Shown here one piece after another: positions 11,265-22,506 of a DNA stretch of 64,000 nucleotides (position 1 is its first letter; every line of letters begins with the position of its first letter). The DNA is taken from positions 1 through 64,000 of the forward strand of contig JAFEMH010000758.1 of NCBI GenBank assembly GCA_022495995.1, given 5' to 3'. A model generated the notes under the pieces. It made no database searches, was not told where the DNA came from, and worked only from the letters and a program-made list of their open reading frames with translations. The stretch comes from Adenophora triphylla var. japonica (Eukaryota > Streptophyta > Magnoliopsida > Asterales > Campanulaceae). The position numbers were made by a program, and so were the translations under genes.

Positions 11265-13580
11265 TTATAATGGTCGCACAATTAGAGGCAATCCTTGCTT
11301 AGGCCTGAGAGAGAGCAAAGTAACCGGTGAATGAACATAATTTGGAGACGGAGAAAATGAAAGCTTAGGCAAAATAATAGATAAGACAATCTTATACTCC
11401 ATAATTGCCAAATTTCTTCCAACACACATTCTTCCACCGAATCCAAATGGAACGTATCCCATCTTATGGTAGCATCCACCATTCGCGTCATCCTTAAACC
11501 TCTCGGGTCTAAATTCGTTAACATCATCGCCCCATAAATCGCGATCATGGTGCATGGCTACGGTATCAATCCATATATTCGTACCATTTGGGATCACTTG
11601 ATTTCCAACCCTAATGTCTTGCCTTGCTTGCCTTTGGGTGTTTGGAGCCGAGGGGTAAAGTCGTACAACTTCTTTTAGAACCCATCCCATCTGCAATTAG
11701 TATCACATAAGAAAATTAGCGTAAAATTCCTGATTTTAATGATATTTCATGAGGGGGTAATCATGGCCTGTATATCGAGGGTGAGATTTGACTTTATCAA
11801 TATACTACTTCTTGAGGCTAAAAACAAGATTAATACATATTTTATGAATGACCAACAATTTTTATGATGCTATATTATTATGTGACCCAAGTTATGATAA
11901 AGTCAAAACATTCACTTAGATATTAATGCACAAAAATACAAGCATTAATAATTATTAATTTATTATAAGAATCAAATATAGTAGGGTATGTATTCTTCAC
12001 AACCACCAGCACTAAATTCCAACGTCGGTGCTTTATAGATAATAATAATAATAATAATAATAATAAAGCACATAATAGCAAATCCACTTACAATTAGATG
12101 CAAAGATAATATTATTCTTCAAAGTAAGCACTAATTAATTTTCAAATAAAAAGTACACCATTTTGCTTAATTAGGACAATTCTTTTTAAAAAAAAAATAA
12201 ATCTAATTACTTAGTCAACACTGGGTTTTATTCGATGATAACTTTAAAAATGTTGACATTTTATCATACTCGATCACAAGCATAAAATATTGTGTGGGAC
12301 CCTTAATTAGATAGAGTTGTTTTGTACTCTTTCCGTCTACTGGACTCTCTAATATAATTTGTCGTTTGCGATCACACGATTTAGAGCGTCACGAAAATGT
12401 GAGTTTATATTATTTTGTGATTGTTGATTTGATTGTTATACCTTTATGACAACAATTCTCTTACTATTCCTCCCACTCATTCTCTCCTATTTTACTTTTC
12501 ATATTTACAATATTTTCTCCATTTTTTTATTATTATATTAGTATTTTTTAATCCCTATATCGTAATTATATTAGTATTTTTTAATTCCCGTGTATCGTAA
12601 AAAATAAAATTTTAAAATGGAAGGGAAGGAGGGAGTATACCAAGATACTAGTAAAGTAGTACTTAGGTCATATATGTTCTCACTAAGGGCCAAGGGGCAT
12701 GCAACAATATGTAAGTTCCCATATGACTAATTCATAAACAAATGTTGTCTGTTTCAGAATAGACCACTGATAGCTAGGGTACAAAATACTTGAAACATTT
12801 AATTTCACAAAAAGAAAGACAAATAATATTTGACAACTAAGATTTTAGAGCATTAATTACGATAAACCTTTTTATAGCTTTTTATTTTAATAAAAAGATT
12901 ACAAAAATCTTTTTATTAATACTATTGTAAAGACTTCCAAAAAGCTCCTTGATAAAGAACAAACCCTTTCTACGAGTAGCTTCTTTTTGTGTAAAATCAA
13001 ATAAATTTTCACCGGAATTTAGTTAAAAATTGTTAATAGACTCAATAAAAAATTTAAGAATTTCGTGAGAATTTCATACAAATTTTATCAAAGTTGAATT
13101 GAGTTGCTAAAAAAAATGAAACTATCTTTATATTTGTCTCCAAAAAAGGAGGAAGTAAGTTAAAGGAATATCTATATGTGTATATACATATTTTCTCCGA
13201 CCCATATAAGATTTTACAAATGAGTTTTTCATAAAAATTAAGAAAATGTATAAGTGGTGTAAGTGTTGTGAGTATAAAAAGTGAGGTAGCAGAGAGAATG
13301 TGTGATAGAAAATAGTAAGTTGATTGGTGTTGTGAGTATAAAAATAAAGTAAGAAAAAGAATGAGTGGAGGAATATTAAAGATTATTTGTCATTTAAAGA
13401 AAGTGAATCTTTTATGAGACGTATAAAATCGCAAAAATGAAATCTTACAGGGATGAAAGGGAGTATATATCAAGCGGTATTTGAAATTTCCTTTTGCCTT
13501 CAGTAGTTTATTCTCACCAAGCGCTTTTAAATTTCGTTTTTATAATTGATTAAGTCATTTATTAATTAAAAATAACTCAA

Positions 13581-13637
<57 letters not shown>

Positions 13638-14481
13638 ATTACCTTCTTGAGTCCAGAAAGTAAGTTGGCATCAATTTCCTTATCACCAATCACTTGTTGA
13701 ATTTCCTCTCTAAGTTCCTCTTGCCATTTGGGATGCATGGCCAATAATAGCAATGTCCAAGCCAATGCCAATGCAGTTGTCTCATGCCCCCCAAAAAAGA
13801 ATGTTTTGCACTCATCCACAAGCTCTTTTGTTGTCAATCTCTGACCATTTTGCCCATCAACTTCATTCTCAGCAAGCAAAAAACTAAGCAAATTTTGCTG
13901 TTTTTCACTCCTAAAACTCTTCTTCCTTTCTGTAATGATTTCAAGAAGATGTTGATCAATTTCTTTACCAATTCTTTTAACCTCAACATCTTGGCTGAGC
14001 TTAAAGAACTTTGTAAAGGGTACTCCGACGTAGCGATTGGATTTGTATAGGACTATTTGCATTTCTTTTAGTTTCTCGAACACAATTTTTCCTGTTTCGA
14101 AACTCGTTCCGAAGCTAGTTCTTGCTATGATTTCTCCCGCAGTCCTTATTATTTCGGCCTCTACCTCGATTTCGGAGTTGCCGGAGTCGATTTGGGCTGT
14201 CCACCGGTTAAGCATGTTTTGGGTAGAATCCACCATTAAGCTTGCCATACCCTATACATTCATCATATAGATATAAACGTTTGATTAGGGGTGATTACCA
14301 ACAATAATAAATGCAATAATATTAAAAACAACAAAGAATTACTTTGTCAAACTTGAATAATGATTACAAGCTTGAGTCAAGAATAATATAAACATCTCTA
14401 GTATTATGAAAATCATTACATGCACTAAGTAATTTATTTAATGGCCCTGTTTGTAGTTAGCCAAATCAAATGTTAGTGATC

Positions 14482-14512
<31 letters not shown>

Positions 14513-15196
14513 AATAAAAAAATGATTATCATAAATTCATTTTCAATACTTTAAATCAATAGTCAAAATTTTAGAGCATGAAATTACCTTCAAGTTTGCA
14601 GGAGAAAATGCAGGATTAATAATGTGCCTGTGACGAACCCAAGCTTCTCCTTCAACCATATTTAAGCCATCGCCAAACATGGCCTCTCTATCCTTTTTAA
14701 ACACAGTCGGCTTTCCCCAACTCTTTCCCATAACACCAGCAGACATTTCCTTCAAGAACTCTGGATCCGCTATGTTCAAAAATGGCTCCGTCCCCAACCA
14801 ATACATAAACACTTTCCCTGCATTAACCATAAATATTAACATTGGTAAACAACTGGTACAAAATATGGTACACAAAAGCGGTACAGATTACAAAACATCG
14901 GACTAGTTGTAACAAGGTTTCTTACCATAAGATTTATGCCACCGAGAAAAGTAAGGAAAAACCATGGGATGAATGTCATGGCTTATGATGTTCAAATTAG
15001 GAGCATCAAGATTCTTGATCTTTTTTATATCACCAAGATTTCCCAAAGGAAAACTCGGATTCGGACCCGAAAACCCATTTTTCCTAAGCTTTCTATAGGC
15101 TCTAATGGGTAAAACCCACAAAGAATATAAAACCCTCCATAGCAAAAACGAAACAAAAGCAGCAAATGCAAAGCTCAATAACTGGACGGTCTCCAT
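11265..15196 (-). CDS. Cytochrome P450, CYP72 clan, CYP715-like; four exons
   Basis: Exons are 15196-14926, 14817-14588, 14251-13643 and 11690-11265, all with GT-AG borders. They join in frame to 511 residues, normal for a plant P450. The start is the ATG at 15196 (METVQLLS...); the frame runs 12 bases further upstream only through a TTG. A membrane anchor spans about residues 4-27, followed by a proline-rich hinge (GPNPSFPLGN). The C-helix reads WVRHRH, the I-helix oxygen-binding motif GGHETT is at about 321-326, and the K-helix E-VV-R is at 377-380. FRPERF ends near 435. The heme loop PFGFGGRMCVG has its ligand Cys near 459. The enzyme should be an ER-bound monooxygenase needing a P450 reductase. 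The family call rests on memory of the heme-loop and C-terminal sequence; CYP714 is the main alternative. The substrate is unknown. Confidence 0.9.
12040..12065. repeat. (ATA)n microsatellite in P450 intron 3
   Basis: About nine copies of AAT/ATA, lying in the 1.95-kb third intron of the P450 gene. Confidence 0.9.
12327..12635. mobile_element. Degenerate Stowaway-like MITE in P450 intron 3
   Basis: The left end CTCTTTCCGTC and right end GGAAGGAGGGAG are diverged inverted copies of the Stowaway end CTCCCTCCGTCC. Each is bordered by TA. The interior is AT-rich and has no gene. Confidence 0.45.
13191..13463. mobile_element. Degenerate Stowaway-like MITE in P450 intron 3
   Basis: TTTTCTCCGACCCATATAAG at the left pairs with AATCTTACAGGGATGAAAGG at the right. 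A TA follows the last GAG. The shared interior words (AATGTGTGATAG, GTTGTGAGTATAAA) are those of other Stowaway copies in this window. Confidence 0.5.
13583..13634. repeat. (GA)26 microsatellite beside the P450 exon 3 donor
   Basis: 52 bp of pure AG repeat. On the coding (minus) strand it is a CT tract starting about 8 bases into intron 3, straight after GTAATGTC. It can be read through in frame, which makes exon 3 look longer than it is. Confidence 0.97.
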
Positions 15197-15274
15197 TTTT
15201 CTCTTCAATGAAGTTTGTGTGTGTGTTTTAATGTGTGTTTTAGTGTGTGCATGTTTAGGAAGAAATGAAAAGGG

Positions 15275-15282
15275 TATTTATA
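15275..15282 (-). promoter_or_regulatory. TATA box of the P450 gene
   Basis: TATAAATA on the minus strand lies about 80 bases upstream of the P450 ATG. Allowing 25-35 bases to the transcript start leaves a leader of about 50 bases containing a short (CA)n stretch. Position and sequence fit a plant core promoter. No other regulatory site was recognised. Confidence 0.7.
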
Positions 15283-15411
15283 GGGAAATAGATGAGGGAG
15301 AAAATAAACCAGAAACGTCAAATGTTGACCGTATGAGAGGAATAAATAAAAACAGCCATAGCCCATGTAGGAATAGAAATAGGTTTGAACATGTTTGTTT
15401 TTTTAAATTTT

Positions 15412-15658
15412 AATTAATCCGTCTCAATTTAATGTTTTTTAGTTTGATTTAACACGAAAATTTAAAAAAAAAAAAAATTGAGCATGAAAAGTAAAATAGA
15501 AAAAAGAAAATTGATAAGAAATAGTAAGTAAATTGTTATTATTGTTCATGTAGCAAGTGAGTTTTATTGTACATTTTAGAAATAAAACAAATTAAAAATT
15601 TTAATTAAGACAAGACTAAAAAATATAAAAAATTTAAATCAGGATGGACGGAGGAAGT
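15412..15658. mobile_element. Degenerate Stowaway-like MITE upstream of the P450 gene
   Basis: AATCCGTCTCAATTTAATG at the left is the inverted counterpart of AAATCAGGATGGACGGAGGA at the right. It lies about 130 bp upstream of the P450 TATA box. Ends are diverged and the TA duplication is not clear. Confidence 0.45.
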
Positions 15659-15989
15659 AGTAATCTTAGTATTGTTTTGTTTACTTTTAAATTTTAATTG
15701 TTAATTGTTAATTATTTATTCATAGCGAATAAAATTTGACCCTTTTCTATTCTCGGTCTTTGTCTGCAAACTCAAGGAAGGAAATTATTCGCTCAAACCG
15801 AGTAATATTTTTCTGGAATTCAACGTGTACGTGGTTTTCCGCAACCAATCAATTATTTCCACATCACTCAAAAAGTATCTCAATAGAAAATGTAATAACT
15901 ACAAAAAAATTAAATAAAAAAAATGTGAACTCTACCATCCAAAAAATATCCGCATTATTCATTTTACAGTATTTGCTTTAAAAAATATA

Positions 15990-16276
15990 CTCCCTCCGTC
16001 CCCCGTGAATGCAAACTTATTTCTATTTTGGTCCGTCCCACGTGAATGCAAACTTCTCAAAATGGCAAAGAATATTCACTATTTCACCCACTCATTCTCT
16101 CTTCTACTTCACTTTTATACTCACAACATTCTCTCTCCTCACTATTCCTCCCACTCATTCTCTCTCCTATTTAATTTTTCATACTCACAACATTTAACTT
16201 TTTCTCTTTCTTACATCACTTTTCCTTAATTCCTACACCCAAAAAGTTAATCCACTATCACGTGGGACGGAGGGAG
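15990..16276. mobile_element. Stowaway MITE, 287 bp, copy 1
   Basis: Terminal inverted repeats CTCCCTCCGTCCC...GGGACGGAGGGAG are flanked by the TA target duplication (15988-15989 and 16277-16278). The left arm repeats the CACGTGAATGCAAACTT word twice. A near-identical copy of the same length lies at 43456-43742. It is a non-autonomous Tc1/mariner-type element without coding capacity. Confidence 0.93.
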
Positions 16277-16719
16277 TATTTCATTTTTAAATAAAATAAT
16301 CGCAAAATAATTTATAACTATGTAAACAATTACACATATTTTTATGTTACTAGTAGTAAATACTATTTTGTTTTTGTTTTAACGTCACTGTGAACGTCAT
16401 TCTTGTTTTGTCTATGAATAATGTGAAAATGGTACTAGTATGTGTAGTACAGATTGATTTCTGTTCATCAAAATGTCTTATTATCTGCGCGTCTCTTTCG
16501 TACTTTTATTTTTTATTAACAGTCCTCGGTCCCACTTCAAGGGACATATATAAAGTAGTATTTCATGTTTCTTAAAAATAATTTTAAAAAATAAAAAAAA
16601 ATTACCATTTAATAGAAGATTAGAGAAAAGAGAATATAAAAATTAAAATATTTATGATAAAACTCTTTTTAATTGATTTTTTTGAAAATATGTTAACGTT
16701 AAATGAATTTTTTTGTAAA

Positions 16720-17746
16720 TCTATTATACAATACAAGGTCATATAACCGCCACACATAAGTGGTGGTTCAGATTGAAAGTTGAAAAAGTGATCTAACGGA
16801 CCAAATCCTTCTTCCCTCCTTCAACCCTCCGTAACTTTCCATAATCATTCGTAACTTTTCGTAACCCTCCGTAACTTCCAATAACTTCCCAAATTTTTCG
16901 TCCCTCCTTCAACCGTCCGTAACTTTCCATAACCATCCGTAACTTTTCATAACAGTTCGTAACTTTCCATAACTTCCCAAATCCTCCCTCCCTCCTTCAA
17001 TCGTTCGTAACTTTCCGTAACCGTCCGTAACTTTCCATAACTTCCCAAATTCTCCCTCTCTCCTTCAACCGTCCGTAACTTCTCATAACCATCCGTAACA
17101 TTTCATAACCGTCCATAACTTTTCATAACTTTCTAAATCCTCCCTCCCTCTTTCAACCGTCCGTAACTTTCCATAACCGTCCGTAACTTTCCATAACTTC
17201 CCAAATCCTCCCTTCCTCCTTCAACCGTCCGTAACTTTTCATAACAGTCCGTAACTTCCCATATTTTTCCATATCTGTCTTGATCCCTTTTTTTTCTTTT
17301 AAACAGAGAAATCGATTATAAATAAATGATCTTTTTTTTAATTATTTAGTATAATCCTTAAAAAAAGGTTTAGGATTTATATATACTCTTTCTTTCAAAA
17401 AAATATTTGAATTGGATATTTTTTTTCTTTTTATTTATGTGTATTCCGATTTGATTTATTTATTTTTCTCTTTTATTTTATTAGGATCATTTATTTCAGG
17501 AGTGTATCTTATCATAATAATTACAATTATAGATAATTAAGTTTTTAAACGATTTTAGAATCTTTAAAAAAAAATGATTTTAGAAAAATGTTTGTACCAA
17601 ATCAATTACTATTCGTCATGATTACTTAAGTTTTTTGTTTCTAACATTGGGTAGAAATAAGATAGGGAATGGGAGAAAGGCGTTTTCATTATTTCTTTAA
17701 TTTGTGTACTGTCACCGTGCCAGTGACACGGGTAAGAGAATACTAG
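16720..17746 (+). mobile_element. Non-autonomous Helitron with internal tandem array
   Basis: The 5' end is TCTATTATACAATACAAGGT, following a host A. The 3' end has a hairpin CCGTG-CCAGTGA-CACGG at about 17714-17731, then CTAG at 17743-17746, followed by a host T. This is the Helitron arrangement: TC start, hairpin, CTRR end, insertion between A and T, no inverted repeats. There is no Rep/helicase coding sequence. The interior is dominated by the array at 16797-17262. Confidence 0.8.
16797..17262. repeat. Tandem array of CCGTCCGTAACTTTCCATAA units
   Basis: About six units of roughly 70-89 bp. Each is built from two or three copies of CCGTCCGTAACTTTCCATAA and a spacer CTTCCCAAATCCTCCCTCC. The core resembles the Stowaway-type CCGTCC word, but here it is internal to a Helitron. 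Confidence 0.9.
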
Positions 17747-17874
17747 TATATTTACATTATAAGGGTATAAATGTCCGAAACACTATTCAAAATTTGCCAT
17801 TTATGGAATGAAACTCTTAGTCTGGGACGGACCAAAAGGGAAAGTAGGACCCTTGAAGTGGGACGGAGGGAGTA

Positions 17875-18655
17875 TTTTTTTCTCAAATATCACTTTTTTA
17901 AAATATAATTTTTATAATAATAACCCTTCCAAACTATTTAACAAAATGTCCAATTTTTTTAAAACTCGTTAAATGATAGAGCGAGTTTGATTTTTGTCCG
18001 ATCAAACTCGCCAAATGGAATGGGGAGTTCTTTTCTTTTATTTTTTCATTTTTTTTCTTTGTTATTCCTGCATTTTAAAAAGAAAAAAAATCCGATCGTC
18101 TTCCATGTTGATGTTGATGTTGCTGGCGGCAACCTCCCTATTTCGCCAACATTCAACATCGTAGGCGAAAATTCGGTGTCTTCCGTACCAATTACTTCCG
18201 TATCGAACGACGTCGATCTTTCACCAAAAATCAGCTCAAAAGTTTCGCCATCGGACTCCAATGGTATTGAAGACTGTTGAATCCGATACAATCATTGATA
18301 TCTTCACCGACGTCTTTTGTCAGTGGCGTGGCAGTTCTGGTGTGTGGAGAGAGCCATTTGGATCTCATGTACTCGTCTTTAAGGGATGTGCATCCCTTTC
18401 TTACTCAAACTCCGATTGGCTGTCTCCGATACAATCGAGAGAATCTGTTGAAAACGATCGAATTTTTCTATTAAAAAAAATTGAAAAAAAAAAAAAGAAC
18501 TCGCCATTACATTTGGCGAGTTTGAATGCACAAAGGTCAAACTCAATATACCATTTAGCGAGTTTTTAAAAAAATGGACATTTTGATAAATAGTTTAGAA
18601 GGGTTGTTATTTTGAAAATTATATTTTTTTAAATGAATACTTTTGAGAAAAAAAT
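17875..18655. mobile_element. Foldback/Mutator-like element with GC-richer interior
   Basis: The left arm (TTTTTTCTCAAATATCAC ... AAAATGTCCAATTTTTTTAA, then ACTCG) has its inverted partner at 18500-18655, ending CTTTTGAGAAAAAAAT. Arms are about 130 bp. Just inside them ACTCGCCAAATGG faces CCATTTGGCGAGTT. The interior (about 18070-18460) is less AT-rich and has frames such as DVDVAGGNLPISPTFN, suggesting a captured piece of a host gene. No known domain was identified. The end sequence relates it to the two big palindromes at 25736 and 28404. Confidence 0.7.
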
Positions 18656-18678
18656 CTATCAACAGGTGTCCACTTTGG

Positions 18679-18710
<32 letters not shown>

Positions 18711-19039
18711 AGGAAATATAAAGAAAAACTAATATCTAAGAAATGTTATTTCTCCGTTTCATTCGAAAGTTTTGAAAATAAAGTGGTTCAAAAATTAAAA
18801 AAAAATGAAAAATATAATGTGTTATAAGTGTAGATAAATGGGTAGAGAGAGAAAGAGAGATAGATAAGTGAATAATTTTTGTGAGTAAGATATTTGGAGT
18901 ACACAAATAAAATAAAGAACTAATAAAGAACTTATTATTTTGAGTTGAACTTTTGAATAAGACAAACTTTGAAAACGTTTTAACTTTCGAGTGGACGGAA
19001 GAGGAAGTGCTCATCTTCCCAAAAAAAAAAAAAAGTATA

Positions 19040-19271
19040 CTACCTCCGTTCCATGAAAATGTGTACTTTTTTGCTTGGCACGATTATTAAGATAAAGGTG
19101 AAAAAGGTGATATGTTGTGAGTGTAGATGGTTGGATAGGAGAGAGAAAGTAGAGTAAGTGGGTAATGGTTGTGAGTAGAGACAAGTGGGTCTCATTTCCA
19201 TTTTGGGAAAGTGCAGATTATTGTGAGACCCAAAAGGTGTCTTTTTGCAGATTATCGTGGAACGGGATAAG
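19040..19271. mobile_element. Degenerate Stowaway-like MITE
   Basis: The left end CTACCTCCGTTCCATGA and right end ATCGTGGAACGGGATAAG are inverted and bordered by TA. The interior words are shared with the copy at 49097-49340 (GTTGTGAGTAGAGA, AAGTGGG). Confidence 0.6.
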
Positions 19272-19476
19272 TATGTATACCGTTAGTTTTAATTTATTAT
19301 ATTTATATTTTATTTTGAAGCATTAAAAGTACATTTTATTGAGTACACATTTTTAGATAAAGTATTTGACATTCGGAGAAAAACTAGGTATTTAATGAAG
19401 GACATAATAAAAAATTAATGTAATTCATTATTTTCAATTTTGAACAGTAAATAGGATTTTGAAGTAATTCTAATAA

Positions 19477-20798
19477 GGGCAAATTGTACTTTTTTACCAC
19501 TATGTTTACATGTAGTTGCAATGTAGTAAACAATGTACCAAAAGTTGTAATTTGGCCTTTATATTCACAATTCGTTGTATTCAGTGCAAAATTGGATGCC
19601 AATTAAATTTTTTGGACGAAAATTAAAAAACGTTCAACATTATTAATGAAAATGTTAACAAGCTTGTTTAAAATTTGCATTCTCCATCCCCAAAATTCAA
19701 CAATTTTTCAAAATATCTCAAGTTTTACCATCATGACCATTAACATCAAACCACTATGGCCGCCAAGCCACCACCATAGCCACCACCACCTCCACTAAGC
19801 CACCACCACCTCCACCATGCCAACCACAATGAACCAAATCAAACAATAAATTTAAGTCTTTACCATCATGACCGTTAACATCAAACCATTGGCTAAGATT
19901 TTAGCTATTTGCGTCGGTTTCGAGATTGAGAGAGAGAGAATGTAAGTCAATGAAGGGAAGGGGAAAGAAGTGAAGTGACTGCTAGGTTGAGATCTAGTGG
20001 AGTGGAGAGAGAGAGAGAGAGATAGAGAGAGAGAGTGAGAGAGAGATGGGAGAAGTGGAAAGGAAGGTCTGACAGTGGTGGGCTAGGGTGACGAGCCGGC
20101 GGTGGTGGCATGATTAATGAAGAAGAGAGGAAGGAGGACAGTAATGGAGGAGGAATAGGGAAATGGCTGTTTTGGAGGGGAGGGTGATTGCAGAAGAAGG
20201 GTGGTGTGTGTGGAAAAGAGAAGAGAAGAGATCCGGTGGGTAATTTTTTTTTTTCATTTTTTCCTTTTTCTTTCTTTCTTTATTTCTTTTTCTTTCTTTG
20301 TGTGTTTTTTTTTTTTTGAAAAAAATCTTTATTTGGTGTTAATTTTTTATTTTATATAATGTATTTTAGTGTGTCATTTTATTACTAATATTATATTATA
20401 TTTTAATGTAATAAATAATTTATAAAGTATTTTTAATTTAAATAAATTTAAAAAGTGGAAATTAATTAAAGAAAAATTAATAGTTAAATTAGAATTACCA
20501 AAGTATCCATCACATGACATGTACTTGACCAATTTTGTTAAGCCTTAACGAAATGATAACCATTGAAAATTTGTTGAATTTTAGGGGTGGAGAATGCAAC
20601 TTTAAAGAAGTTTGTTAACTTTTATGTTTATAAATGTTAACGTTTTTTAACTTTCATTAAAAAAATTCAACAGATATCCAATTTTGCACCAAATTGCCAT
20701 GAAATGTGAATATAAAGTCCCGAATTGCAACTTTTGTTACATTATTTATCGCATTGCAATTACACGTAAAATTAATGGTACAAAAGTGCAATTTGCCC
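19477..20798. mobile_element. Mutator-like element with 9-bp target duplication
   Basis: The ends GGGCAAATTGTACTTTT and AAAAGTGCAATTTGCCC start long inverted arms of at least 250 bp. The arms include paired blocks AAAATTGGATGCCAATT and CCAATTTTGCACCAAATTG. The flanks TTCTAATAA (19468-19476) and GTCTAATAA (20799-20807) match at 8 of 9 positions, the Mutator-type duplication length. The interior has CCACCACC repeats (19745-19815), a duplicated TACCATCATGACC block, and a GA-rich tract near 20010. No transposase is present. The GC-rich middle could be captured 5' leader sequence of a host gene read on the minus strand. Confidence 0.8.
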
Positions 20799-20807
20799 GT
20801 CTAATAA

Positions 20808-21489
20808 TAATAACTATATTTTTAGATATGTATTGTGCATAAAGGATTTGTGAGAATGTTAAGTAAAGTATATTTTGTCTTTAAAAAATTTTAACTTGGT
20901 TTAAAGAGCTTTATCGTTCTTGTGGTGATGCCTGATTTAAACCAAATTAATCAGTATTCAAGGTGATGTTTGGATTATATTGATTTTTCCTAAGCTTTTG
21001 GCCATTTAAAAACATGTTTTTGACACATTAATGTTTTTTCTTCGTTACTAATAGTTTCCTAATTTAAAATTTTACAGATATTATGAATGGTCAAAATCTT
21101 AGGAAAGACAATTATTTTTAACAGTTAGGAAAAAGATGTTTTTAAATAGGGTTAAATAGAACTTATTATAATATGCGTTGTGATATTTTTGTTAATTACT
21201 GAAACTTCTTTTAAAATCGTGCACTAACATTTTTGTAAATAATCAGAATTTATTAACATATTATGACACTTTTTAAACTACATCCGACACTCTTTTAACA
21301 CAATTAATAGCAATTTTTACATTACCACTAACACTAATACTAGTACTCAAAAATATAAACAAATGTACTCTTTCATGCAATAAAGACTGCAACAAATTGA
21401 TAAATACACTATTGGAACAACAATAAAGCCTAAAAAGACATAGAAAGGGGGAAATCCCAATTATATATTATTTGTATTAATTAAAACAA
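20808..21489. other. Non-coding AT-rich DNA, nothing recognised
   Basis: No gene, element end or RNA was recognised. The truncated 3' side of the copia element begins at its right edge. Confidence 0.5.
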
Positions 21490-22494
21490 GCTTCCCTTTC
21501 AAAAAAGGACTAGTTATCCTATTAATGATATGCTAAGCAGTGAGAACAGCATCTCCCCAGAATTTTAAGGGTATAGATGCTTGAAACAATAAAGCTCTAG
21601 CTACATTAAGGATGTGTTGATGTTTTCTTTCCACCACACCATTCTGCTCTGGAGTATATATGCAAGAAGTCTGATGTATAATACCTTTTTCTGCAAAGAA
21701 ATCTTTCTTATTAAATTCAAGATCATTGTCAGATCTTAAGATTTTTACATTCTTTTGGAATTGAGTCTTGATCATTGTGATATAAGTCTTAATCTGATAT
21801 CTTACTTCTAATTTATATCTCAATAGATGTACCCAAGTCATTCGAGATAGGTCATCTACAATTGTTAAGAAGTAATGTGAATAGTTTCTTGAGAATAAGG
21901 ATCCCCTATATCACAATGTATGAGATCAAAAATAGAAGACGAAATAGAGCTGCCGAAGGGAAAAGATAAATATTTTTGTTTACTCCGCTGACAAGTGATA
22001 CAATTTTCAGGATGAACTTTTTGAACATATTTTGATCTAGCATGAATCAAGTTTATCCTTTCTTTGAAAGGGTGTCCTAATCTAAAATGCCATAACAAAG
22101 ACTCTTTAAGGAAAGACAAATTAAGACATTGAAAAGGAACTTGTGCATCAATAGGCACTTGATTTGTCAAAGATGACTTGATTGCTGGTTTGTTGAAGTG
22201 ATAGAGTCCACTGTTTGCATCAACTTGACCAATCATTCTCCAAGAACATAAGTCCTGCATGTAAACTTCGTTATTTTTAAATAAAATATTGAGTAAACTA
22301 TCCTTGACTAGTCTTTTGATGGAGATTAAATTTACATGAAATGATGGAACACATAAAACATTCAGTAATGTTATGTAATCTATGAATTTATCATGTCCAA
22401 TGTGTGTAACTGAAACTTTGGTTTGATTTGGTAATTGAACAAAATTTCTAAAAGGAGTTTTGTTGTGAGTTAAGAAATGAGGGGAACAGACCAT
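21490..22494 (-). pseudogene. copia protease end and integrase, truncated
   Basis: From 22494 leftwards the minus strand encodes VCSPHFLTHN and LNVLCVPSFHVNLISI (protease end). Then LLWHFRLGHPF with CITCQRSK (zinc-binding domain), LIHCDIGDP (first catalytic Asp), SDNDLEF and GIIHQTSCIYTPEQNGVVERK (catalytic Glu region). Breaks occur at about 21850 (a short stretch around FLTIVDDLSR is out of frame) and at a TAG near 21532. Homology ends around 21490, so no RT follows. Confidence 0.85.
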
Positions 22495-22506
22495 ATGATA
22501 TATTGC

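Noticed and set aside
13577..13642. P450 exon 3 ending in a Ser-Leu repeat
   Set aside because: This is read-through into the (GA)n microsatellite past a good GT donor; splicing at 13643 to 11690 keeps the frame.
15197..15208. Upstream start for the P450 at 15208
   Set aside because: The codon there is TTG; the first ATG in frame is at 15196 and matches a normal P450 membrane-anchor start.
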